A stretch of 28,125 bases of DNA, from contig CAZVFV010000006.1 of the NCBI GenBank assembly GCA_964626625.1, positions 1-28,125 of the forward strand, in the 5' to 3' direction. This document shows positions 19,744 through 26,431 of this stretch, one piece after another. The notes beneath the pieces were generated by a model. It saw nothing but the letters and a program-made list of their open reading frames with translations, was not told the DNA's origin and made no database searches. How positions within the stretch are numbered: the stretch's first letter is position 1; the number at the start of each line of letters is the position of its first letter. A program made the position numbers and the translations under genes. This stretch comes from CAYZPE01 sp964626625 (GTDB lineage Bacteria > Patescibacteriota > Minisyncoccia > Phycocordibacterales > CAYZPE01).

Positions 19744-20871
19744 TTATTTTTCATGCCCTAGAGCAATTGAGAGTATTTCTTTAGCAATCTTTTCTGCTGC
19801 TTGAGGTTGTGCAAACTCTCCAGCTGCTTTTTTCATTGTATCTGAAATTTCTGTACTTTTAACGATTCGGTCAATTTCAGCTCTGAGGATATTTCCATTT
19901 AAATTCCTCTCTTCAATAACAACAGCAGCACCAGTTCGAGCATATGCATAGGCATTTTTACGTTGATGGTCACCATTAGAATCTGTTATTGGTATCAGGA
20001 TGCTTGGAATATTCCATTGGGCAATTTCAAAAATTGTAGAACCAGCTCGAGAAACAATAAGTGCCGAAGTACCAGCTATCATACGTAAACTTAAATTGTT
20101 TAGATAATCAAACGGCTTATATCGATTTTTGAAGTCACTTTTTTCAAGAACAACACTTGCGATATTTTTCATTTCTTGTAAATGCATTTTTCCCGTCTGA
20201 TGAATTATTTGGTATGAGTCAATAAGTTTTGGCAATGCCTCAACGAGCATTTCATTTATGAGTTGTGAACCTTGTGATCCTCCGAGTACTGTAATAACAG
20301 GAACGTTGTCTTCAAGCTCTAAGAAACTCTGAGCTCCTGTTGGGAGTGTTTCTAATATTTCTTTTCTGATTGGATTTCCTGTGTAAGCAACTTTTTCTTT
20401 TTTAAAAAATTTAGCAGCTTCTGGGTAGGATACTGCGATTCGTTTAGCAAATTTACCTGCCCAAATATTTGCTCTTCCTGGGACCGTGTCGGATTCATGA
20501 ATAACTACAGGGATGCGTAATATGCGAGCGGCAAAAAGTGGAGGAAAGCTCGGATAGCCCCCTTTACTGAAAATAACGTCGGGATAAATATTAAAGAGTG
20601 TCCATAGTGCTCGCAATGTACCCCATGCTGTTTTAAAAATATCAAAAAAGTTACGTAGTGAAAAATATCTACGCATTTTTCCAGCAGGACTTCTAACAAA
20701 CTTAATATTATTTTCATAGAGAAGACCCTCGTTATAGCTATCAGGAGCCATGTAATAAAGGTGAACATCTATAAGCTTATGTTCTTTTATGAGTATATTG
20801 AGTTCTTCGGCGACCGCAATAATTGGATAGAAATGCCCGCCTGAACCACCTCCTGTAAAAAGTATTTTCAT
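19744..20871 (-). CDS. murG: UDP-GlcNAc transferase MurG (lipid II synthesis)
   Basis: 375-residue GT28 glycosyltransferase that adds GlcNAc to lipid I on the inner membrane face, giving lipid II. The N-terminal Gly-rich motif FTGGGSGGHFYPIIAVAEEL (4-23) and SKGGYPSFPPLFAARILRIP are typical, as are IHESDTVPGRAN and the donor-site part VLGGSQGSQLIN, then SRAGSTIFEIAQW with IPSILIPI. Normal length, a little longer than usual through a loop near residue 35. First gene of a five-gene operon with gltX, the M23 peptidase and two small membrane proteins. ftsW lies 125 bp upstream on the same strand. Confidence 0.95.
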   Translation of the reverse strand: MKILFTGGGSGGHFYPIIAVAEELNILIKEHKLIDVHLYYMAPDSYNEGLLYENNIKFVRSPAGKMRRYFSLRNFFDIFKTAWGTLRALWTLFNIYPDVIFSKGGYPSFPPLFAARILRIPVVIHESDTVPGRANIWAGKFAKRIAVSYPEAAKFFKKEKVAYTGNPIRKEILETLPTGAQSFLELEDNVPVITVLGGSQGSQLINEMLVEALPKLIDSYQIIHQTGKMHLQEMKNIASVVLEKSDFKNRYKPFDYLNNLSLRMIAGTSALIVSRAGSTIFEIAQWNIPSILIPITDSNGDHQRKNAYAYARTGAAVVIEERNLNGNILRAEIDRIVKSTEISDTMKKAAGEFAQPQAAEKIAKEILSIALGHEK

Positions 20872-20995
20872 AACATTAGAAATAAGTCGCAGTTAATAAG
20901 TGACTCTGTGAATTAATAATAATGTTGATTATGTTTTTGTATTTCATTTTTTATATATTAGTGCAACTGTATTTCTAATAGTATTCATGTCTTTA

Positions 20996-22099
20996 TTAAA
21001 CATGAGACTGTTTTGAAATATTAAGAATAATTCCGACTTCTACGAGTGTTATGAATAATGCTGTGCCACCATGACTTACAAAAAGAAGAGGAATTCCTGA
21101 GAGAGGTAAAACACCCAGCATCGCACCTATGTTAATAAAAGATTGCGACACAATAAGTATAACAATTCCTAAAGTAAGCAGTCCACCAAAAGAATCTGGC
21201 GCACGGACACTTATCATAAAACCACGAATTGCAAAGGCAATAAAGAGAAAAATAAGCCCAACACTCCCCACGAAACCAAATTCCTCTGCCATGACAGCAA
21301 AGATTGAGTCACCTATTGGTTCAGGAAGAAAGTTGTTAAATTTTTGAAGGCTTTTTCCGAATCCTCTACCAAAGGTTCCACCAGAACCGATAGCAATAAG
21401 TGATTGCTGTATTTGATAACTTGCGCCAAGTGGATCTTGTTCTGGATTCAGAAATGTTGTAATTCTCTGCATAACATACGGATGAGATAGGGCAATAGCT
21501 CCAAGAGCCAAGAGACCAACAACCACAAGAAGGAGTACATGTCTCCATTTACCACCTGCGGTAAAAAACATAGCAAGACTTGTCATGAAAAGGATTGCGA
21601 GTGTATCAGTATCAGGCTGAAGCATTAAGAGAACTGCTGGCACAACAAGAAGTACACAAAATGGAAGTAACCCTAAATAGAGATCGCTCACCTTCTCTTT
21701 AATACTCGAGAGCCATGCTGCAAGGTAAATAATAAAACCTATCTTTAAAATTTCTGATGTTTGAAAAGAAATAAAACCCAAATCAATCCAGCGCCTTGCC
21801 CCACCGTGACTTATACCAAGTCCTGGAATAAATAAGAGGATATTTAAAATGATGGCGAAGATGAAAATAAGAAGAGCATATTTTCTCCAGATTCGATAGT
21901 CGAACTTCCATGTGATGAGTCCAAAGATTATTCCGCCAACAAGACCCAGAACAGTCTGATTAAAGGTAACCTGAGAAAATTTTTCACTTCCTTGTGTAAG
22001 GAGTCCAAGTGAAGCTGAGCTAAAAATTAAAAAACCTCCTATGATAAGGATGAGTACAATAATAAGAAATGGTTTGTCTACGGTTCGTCCTTTTGACAT
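20996..22099 (-). CDS. ftsW: SEDS-family glycan polymerase FtsW/RodA
   Basis: 367 residues with about ten membrane helices. Family marks: GGARRWIDLGFISFQTSEIL, where the Trp-Ile and the Glu/Ile pattern match the SEDS signature; MLQPDTDTLAI, with the catalytic-site Asp in the QPD motif; then YQIQQSLIAIGSGGTFGRGF and the C-terminal part with GVLPLSGIPLLFVSHGGTAL. It polymerises lipid II into glycan strands with a partner PBP. FtsW (division) fits better than RodA because it sits between mraY and murG as in dcw clusters. Confidence 0.9.
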   Translation of the reverse strand: MSKGRTVDKPFLIIVLILIIGGFLIFSSASLGLLTQGSEKFSQVTFNQTVLGLVGGIIFGLITWKFDYRIWRKYALLIFIFAIILNILLFIPGLGISHGGARRWIDLGFISFQTSEILKIGFIIYLAAWLSSIKEKVSDLYLGLLPFCVLLVVPAVLLMLQPDTDTLAILFMTSLAMFFTAGGKWRHVLLLVVVGLLALGAIALSHPYVMQRITTFLNPEQDPLGASYQIQQSLIAIGSGGTFGRGFGKSLQKFNNFLPEPIGDSIFAVMAEEFGFVGSVGLIFLFIAFAIRGFMISVRAPDSFGGLLTLGIVILIVSQSFINIGAMLGVLPLSGIPLLFVSHGGTALFITLVEVGIILNISKQSHV

Positions 22100-22208
22100 A
22101 TGTATCAGCTTAAATTTTTAAACCAAGCTGGCAATTTTGCCAATTTGTTAATCATCATATTTTTATTTTTTAGTATTTGTATACAGGACATATTTAAAAA
22201 CTTTGGTA

Positions 22209-22233
22209 GGTTAAAAATTTTGTTTTTTTAACC
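22209..22233 (-). terminator. Weak terminator after mraY
   Basis: GGTTAAAAA with TTTTTAACC; the stop codon at 22228-22230 lies in one arm and the other arm is T-rich on the minus strand. Confidence 0.5.
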
Positions 22234-23286
22234 AATGAGTGCAAGTGCGAATCCAAGCATTGCACAGACAATGCTTACAATCCAAAAACGCATTGTTATT
22301 TTGTATTGAGGCCAGCCAATCGCTTCAAAGTGGTGGTGAATTGGTGCCACTAAAAACACTTTTTTTCCGCGGAATTTTTTTGAACTAATTTGAATAAGAT
22401 TAGAAAGTGTCGTGACAACAAGTGGTAAGGCAATGATAGGTAGAACGAGTATGCCATACCCTCCACCAAGTCTGTCAGTCATAAAAGCAACAACAGAAAG
22501 GGTTATGGTGAGCGACATTGAGCCTGTTTCAGACATGTAAAAACGTGCTGGAGGTATGTTAAACCAAAGAAAAGCTAAGATAGCACCGGTAATAGTGATA
22601 CAAAAAGCTGCAAGATTTATTTGTTGTTGGTAAAAAGCGATACCTCCGTATGCTGTAAACATGCTTGCAAAAATTCCACCAGCTAATCCATCTATGCCAT
22701 CAATAACTCCACCTGAATAAATAAAAATAGTAACGAGAGCAAAAAAGATTGGAAAGAGTATGCCGAGAAATATTTCTCCTCCATATGGTAAACCAATTGA
22801 AACAATGTCTAGTTTGTATGAAAACCAAACTCCACATGCAAGACCAATTCCCCCAACGAGCACTAATCTTTTTTTAAGTGAAAGTCCACCTGCACCACTT
22901 CGTATTTCCAAAAGATCGTCAATAAGTCCAATAACCGCTCCAGTAAGTAATGTGAATAAAGGAATCCATGTTTGGTTTCGACTTACAAAATCTAATTTAC
23001 TTAAAACATCACCTGAAATAGTTCGAGAAAGTGTCCAAGCAATGAGTGCTGTCAAACCCGCAGAGATCCAAATTATTGTTCCTCCAAGTCGAGGAGTGTT
23101 TATTTCCTTGTCTTTATGAAGACCATTAAATACAGTTGCTTCTGTTCCATCGAGAGCTGTTTTACCAGCTTTTTTCTTCCACATTTTGTGGGTGTACAGA
23201 AAATTTGTTATGGCTGGAGTAATCAGTATTCCAATACAAAATGCCGTAACCGAAGGAAGTAATACTTTTACAATATCTATAATCAC
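22228..23286 (-). CDS. mraY: Phospho-MurNAc-pentapeptide transferase MraY
   Basis: 352-residue integral membrane enzyme that makes lipid I from UDP-MurNAc-pentapeptide and undecaprenyl phosphate. Starts with GTG at 23286, fixed by TATAAT 7 nt upstream (leaderless). Visible motifs: GGTIIWISAGL after NTPRLG; LIDDLLEIRSGAGGLSLKKR with the DD pair; VIDGIDGLAGG with catalytic Asp residues; LWFNIPPARFYMSETGSMSL; and the cytoplasmic loop LVAPIHHHFEAIGWPQYKI with the HHH motif. It lacks neighbours murE/murF/murD seen in classic dcw clusters. Confidence 0.95.
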   Translation of the reverse strand: MIIDIVKVLLPSVTAFCIGILITPAITNFLYTHKMWKKKAGKTALDGTEATVFNGLHKDKEINTPRLGGTIIWISAGLTALIAWTLSRTISGDVLSKLDFVSRNQTWIPLFTLLTGAVIGLIDDLLEIRSGAGGLSLKKRLVLVGGIGLACGVWFSYKLDIVSIGLPYGGEIFLGILFPIFFALVTIFIYSGGVIDGIDGLAGGIFASMFTAYGGIAFYQQQINLAAFCITITGAILAFLWFNIPPARFYMSETGSMSLTITLSVVAFMTDRLGGGYGILVLPIIALPLVVTTLSNLIQISSKKFRGKKVFLVAPIHHHFEAIGWPQYKITMRFWIVSIVCAMLGFALALIG

Positions 23287-23608
23287 AATGGCAATTATAG
23301 CATGTAGGCTTTAACATGTAATACAAAAGTAATCGTTCTATAGCAGCTATATTTCGCATAGAACAATCTCCTTTAAGGAGAGTCCTTAAAGGATGTTGAG
23401 TGTGGTGTAATTCTAACTTAAAAAGTTACTTAGGAGTTGAACTCCTGAGTTATCTCTAGACAGGGCCCTTTTTATAAAAAATATTATACGATACATCGTA
23501 TAGTAAAGAGAATATTTTTTTCGGATATTTGTTCTTTTCTAAATTCTATTTCCTACATTTTAACTTTTGTTTCCTTTTTCCTAAAAGCTAACACCCAACA
23601 GCTAAAAG
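23287..23608. other. 322-bp gap with hairpins and a periodic tract
   Basis: No gene seen. It holds the mraY -10 box, four inverted repeats (23335-23364 GTTCTAT/ATAGAAC; 23370-23392 CCTTTAAGGA, loop GAG; 23428-23450 ACTTAGGAGTT and near complement; 23485-23502 TATACGAT/ATCGTATA) and a 77-bp tract of 7-bp period ending at the DD-carboxypeptidase stop codon. Confidence 0.6.
23294..23299 (-). promoter_or_regulatory. -10 box of mraY (leaderless, GTG start)
   Basis: TATAAT on the minus strand, 7 nt before the GTG at 23286. Confidence 0.65.
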
Positions 23609-23611
23609 CTA
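23535..23611. repeat. 77-bp 7-bp periodic stop tract
   Basis: Eleven consecutive heptads, most ending in CTA on the plus strand (23541, 23548, 23555, 23583, 23590, 23604, 23611). On the minus strand this is TAG every 7 bp, and the first TAG is the stop codon of the DD-carboxypeptidase gene itself. Confidence 0.8.
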
Positions 23612-24625
23612 CCTGTCTTCCCTCTTTATCAAATCAAGTGTTGCGTCAACGAGTTTTAAGGTATCTGTAAACCTACCTTCATATGAGGATCCAAGAACAC
23701 TAATGATAATTGGACGTTTTAGTTCAGGGTTGAAAGCTATCACTAAGTTACCTCCCGAAAGGTCAGTAAAACCTGTTTTTGAGGCAATAATGCCGGGTAT
23801 AGCGCTTACATAAGGGTTGGTGTTTGTTGCATTGTGAGAAAACTTACTAAGTGAAGAAACCTTAAAAGATACTTCTCTTGTGGATTCAATAACATCAGGA
23901 TATGAGCTCATGGTGTATTCAAATAATCGAGCCATATCATATGCAGAACCATGAGCGCCACCAAGTGCTTCATTAACATCTAAACCAGTTTCATTTTTAA
24001 ATGACATGGTTGTAAGACCAAGCTGTTCTGCTTTTTTGTTCATACGAGCAATAAAAGCGTTTCTCCCTGTTTCGTATTCGTCAGTACCAGAAGTGCTCGA
24101 AAGAACCGCTCCAGCAACAGAAGCTATAGCTCGCATACCATCATTTGAAGAAACAGTTAAGCTAAATTTTGAAAGATCTTTAAAAGACCATTTTTCATTG
24201 AGAAGAAGTCCTGAATCACCCTCAGCATTTAAAAAATCTTTTTCAATTATGATTGTGGTGTAACCAGGAATTAGATCAGTTGCAACAAGTGTTGCCATGA
24301 CTTTTGTAAGAGAAGCGAGGGGTAAAACATCATTTTCATTTTTTGCAAAAAGAATTTTCTGATTTGCCACATCCCACACAACGATACTTTTTGCTTCGAG
24401 CGACAGGTCGTTATAAGGAGAAGGAATTTCCACTGCAATATTTTGTTCAACAGGAACTTCCTTGGTAGTTTGAATTTCTCTTAAAAGGTATGCAATAGAA
24501 ACAAAAATGAGTGTCAGTATTGCAAGAATAAAAATACCAACCCAAAAAGGTACACGCTTTTTGGGTGCCTCAAGTAGCGTGTGTGCAGGTTCTAATGCTA
24601 TTTGTTCTGTTTCTGTTTCGTTCAT
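23609..24625 (-). CDS. D-alanyl-D-alanine carboxypeptidase (S11 PBP)
   Basis: 338 residues, anchored by an N-terminal membrane helix (about 27-48, VPFWVGIFILAILTLIFVSI) instead of the C-terminal helix of E. coli PBP5. All three penicillin-binding motifs are present: SLTK (105-108) with the active Ser105, SSN (159-161), and KTG (283-285) in ASKTGFTDLSGGN. It trims the terminal D-Ala of peptidoglycan side chains outside the membrane, limiting cross-linking. Its ATG overlaps the scpB stop by 4 bp (ATGA), so it is translated together with scpB. It ends in TAG, the first unit of a long 7-bp periodic tract. Confidence 0.93.
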   Translation of the reverse strand: MNETETEQIALEPAHTLLEAPKKRVPFWVGIFILAILTLIFVSIAYLLREIQTTKEVPVEQNIAVEIPSPYNDLSLEAKSIVVWDVANQKILFAKNENDVLPLASLTKVMATLVATDLIPGYTTIIIEKDFLNAEGDSGLLLNEKWSFKDLSKFSLTVSSNDGMRAIASVAGAVLSSTSGTDEYETGRNAFIARMNKKAEQLGLTTMSFKNETGLDVNEALGGAHGSAYDMARLFEYTMSSYPDVIESTREVSFKVSSLSKFSHNATNTNPYVSAIPGIIASKTGFTDLSGGNLVIAFNPELKRPIIISVLGSSYEGRFTDTLKLVDATLDLIKREDR

Positions 24626-25164
24626 TTTTCTTCGGCTGGTTTAGTCTGTAACGAAGATTCTAATTCCTTTTGCACAGCTTCATATTCTGGCAAATCGTTG
24701 ATATTGTTTATACCAAGAAATGACAGTAATTCCAAGGTTGGTTTGTATAAAAATGCTCGTTGGTCTTCAGGGTTTGTTGTCTTTTCAACAAGTCCTCGAA
24801 TAAGAAGGTTTCGAAGGATAAAGTTTGAATTAACCCCACGAATATAATCAATATCTCTACGAGCTACTGGTCCGTAATATAGCACAATAGAGAGGGTTTC
24901 TAGGCCTGCCTTACCAAGGTCTCGAGCGAGTTCTTCTTTGGTTATTTTTTCAATAATAGGACTTGTGTCGGGCGCTGTGGCGAGAGTTACCTCATCTTCA
25001 TTTCGAACAAGTACGATTCCCCTACCAGAAAGTTTTTCTTCAAGAGTCTTGAGTGCATTTTCAATATTCTCTCGTGAATTTTCAAGAGTTTTCTCAAGAC
25101 TTTTTATACTAACCGGCTCACCCTTAAAAAAGAGCGTAGCTTCAATTTGTGCTTCAAGATTCAT
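24622..25164 (-). CDS. scpB: Segregation and condensation protein ScpB
   Basis: 180-residue ScpB, the winged-helix kleisin partner in SMC-ScpAB condensin. It matches from MNLEAQIEATLFFKGEPVSI through RGIVLVRNEDEVTLATAPDT, and KAGLETLSIVLYYGPVARRD (the conserved ALE-T-L-A-I-IAY-x-P-x-x-R pattern), ending in an acidic/Lys tail. TAGAAT lies 6 nt before the ATG (leaderless), so it has its own promoter though scpA lies 180 bp upstream on the same strand. One of the few core genes here with a TGA stop, forced by the ATGA overlap with the next gene. Confidence 0.93.
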   Translation of the reverse strand: MNLEAQIEATLFFKGEPVSIKSLEKTLENSRENIENALKTLEEKLSGRGIVLVRNEDEVTLATAPDTSPIIEKITKEELARDLGKAGLETLSIVLYYGPVARRDIDYIRGVNSNFILRNLLIRGLVEKTTNPEDQRAFLYKPTLELLSFLGINNINDLPEYEAVQKELESSLQTKPAEEK

Positions 25165-25170
25165 GACAGT

Positions 25171-25176
25171 ATTCTA
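25171..25176 (-). promoter_or_regulatory. -10 box of scpB (leaderless)
   Basis: TAGAAT on the minus strand, 6 nt before the scpB ATG at 25164. Confidence 0.6.
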
Positions 25177-25302
25177 ACACGTTATTGAGGAGCTTTTTTC
25201 TACTCAAGTGTCATTTTGCTTTAGACAGATGTGGACTCCTTTTGAGGACTAATTTATTTAAGGTGTACGCAATAATGCGTAATTTATCAATTTTTAATTA
25301 CT

Positions 25303-25319
25303 CAGCGGTTTAACCGCTG
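25303..25319 (-). terminator. Hairpin after scpA
   Basis: CAGCGGTTTAACCGCTG, an 8-bp stem, lies 25 nt after the scpA stop. The following minus-strand sequence is AT-rich but lacks a clean T-run, so it is a probable rather than certain terminator. Confidence 0.5.
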
Positions 25320-25343
25320 GGTGAAAAATTTTTTGGGTCATTG

Positions 25344-26069
25344 TTAATATCGTGGAACTGAGATTGATCCTGTTTCCATACTTATATCATCAAATTCTCG
25401 CTCTTGGGTTACTTGAATTACTCCTTGTTTAACAAGTTCGAGCATAGCGAGGAAGCTCACGATTACACTCACCTTATCTACTTTTCCGGCTTTTGAAAAA
25501 TCTTTAAAGCTCATTTTAAGACTGTGTTGGATGCGCGAAGTTAGGTTTCCTATCATTTCCTCAAGGCTGATTACTTTCTGTACAATAACTTCAGGAATTT
25601 TTTCTTGCTTCGGAAGGTTCTGGAGTATCGATCGAACAGCTTCAAGAAGTTTTGCTGTTTTAATATCTTCATCAGGAGAAAAAACAGGATTTATATTTTT
25701 TGGTGGTTCTCGGAAAAACAAAATGTTTTTACCAAACAGTTCTTGTACATGGCTCGAGAGCTCTTTAATCCTCTTGTATTTTTTGAGACGGTCTTCAAGA
25801 TCTGAAACACTTTCTTGTTCTTCGAGAGTAATTTCGAGTGCTGGTAACAAGGATTTTGATTTAATAAGAAGAAGTGTGGAGGCGATGAGAATAAAGTTTG
25901 CACTTTCGGCTATAGGAAAATCACCCAAGTTTTTTACATAGGCAATATAATCATCGGCGACGTGAGCAAGTGATACGTCGCTAATGTGGAGTTTTCTTTT
26001 TTCAATCAAATCCAAAAGCAGGTCAAGCGGCCCCTCAAACTCCCCCGCTTTTACTTTGTAGGCTGACAT
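25344..26069 (-). CDS. scpA: Segregation and condensation protein ScpA
   Basis: 241-residue kleisin of the SMC-ScpAB complex, which organises and segregates the chromosome. N-terminal SMC-binding part YKVKAGEFEGPLDLLLDLIE and LHISDVSLAHVADDYIAYVK; then ANFILIASTLLLIKSKSLLP; C-terminal winged helix with SVIVSFLAMLELVKQGVIQV. I chose the ATG at 26069 (MSAYKVKAGEFEG). TACAAT lies 6 nt upstream, and the extra 21 codons of the longer frame fall in a 7-bp periodic tract. No smc gene is in the window. Confidence 0.93.
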   Translation of the reverse strand: MSAYKVKAGEFEGPLDLLLDLIEKRKLHISDVSLAHVADDYIAYVKNLGDFPIAESANFILIASTLLLIKSKSLLPALEITLEEQESVSDLEDRLKKYKRIKELSSHVQELFGKNILFFREPPKNINPVFSPDEDIKTAKLLEAVRSILQNLPKQEKIPEVIVQKVISLEEMIGNLTSRIQHSLKMSFKDFSKAGKVDKVSVIVSFLAMLELVKQGVIQVTQEREFDDISMETGSISVPRY

Positions 26070-26075
26070 CACTGA

Positions 26076-26081
26076 ATTGTA
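26076..26081 (-). promoter_or_regulatory. -10 box of scpA (leaderless)
   Basis: TACAAT on the minus strand, 6 nt before the ATG at 26069; supports the shorter start. Confidence 0.55.
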
Positions 26082-26114
26082 ACGTAAAGCTTGCAACTTG
26101 TAACTTCTAACATT
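26080..26114. repeat. 7-bp periodic tract upstream of scpA
   Basis: Heptads TAACGTA, AAGCTTG, CAACTTG, TAACTTC and TAACATT begin at 26080, 26087, 26094, 26101 and 26108. TAACTTG-type units also occur at 773-782 beside yqeY. Confidence 0.55.
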
Positions 26115-26168
26115 GGGAGTATTGAAGTTCAAAAGCGGTTTTTTTATTTCTAAATAAGATTAGGTTTC

Positions 26169-26196
26169 TTGTTGAATTCTATTTTTGTAGTATCAT
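26169..26196 (+). promoter_or_regulatory. Possible promoter of the second candidate RNA
   Basis: -35 TTGTTG (26169-26174), 16-nt spacer, -10 TATCAT (26191-26196). Confidence 0.4.
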
Positions 26197-26202
26197 GTTC
26201 AT

Positions 26203-26361
26203 ACCCTGATGAAAAACTAGTATTGTTCACCTCCTATGCTGTACAGAGGCGATACTGGAGATTGGTCGGATTGCGCTTTCGGCGTTTCTCAAAAGGAAAT
26301 AAGAGCGCACAACCTTCGGCAGAGTTACAGCAGGAAAGCTGTGACCACCGAAGGTTTTTTT
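26203..26361 (+). ncRNA. Candidate small structured RNA, about 160 nt
   Basis: Between scpA and aspS, on the opposite strand. Hairpin 1: CTAGTATTG (26217-26225) pairs fully (with wobbles) with CGATACTGG, and CCTC/GAGG forms an inner stem above a UUCA bulge. Hairpin 2: TTGCGCTTT pairs with AAGAGCGCAA. The 3' end is a terminator, AACCTTCGG/CCGAAGGTT with an inner GTTACAGC/GCTGTGAC stem, then T7. No coding frame or Shine-Dalgarno fits. The length would suit 6S or a similar RNA, but I see no diagnostic motif of 6S or SRP RNA. Confidence 0.5.
26311..26361 (+). terminator. Terminator of the second candidate RNA
   Basis: AACCTTCGG / CCGAAGGTT closing a branched hairpin, then TTTTTTT. Confidence 0.8.
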
Positions 26362-26367
26362 AATAAG

Positions 26368-26406
26368 AATCAAGCCGAGGTTCGCGGAGCGAACCTCGGC
26401 TTGATT
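26368..26406. repeat. Perfect 18-bp hairpin with GGA loop
   Basis: AATCAAGCCGAGGTTCGC, loop GGA, then the exact complement. It lies between the candidate RNA and the aspS stop. It can act as a shared terminator for aspS, though no T-run follows on the minus strand. Confidence 0.75.
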
Positions 26407-26431
26407 TACTAAAATCTGACAGTCAAAACCT

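Noticed and set aside
23420..23480. tRNA-like T-arm (GGAGTTCAACTCC on the minus strand)
   Set aside because: The stem and loop lengths do not fit a T-arm, and no acceptor, D or anticodon arms are present.
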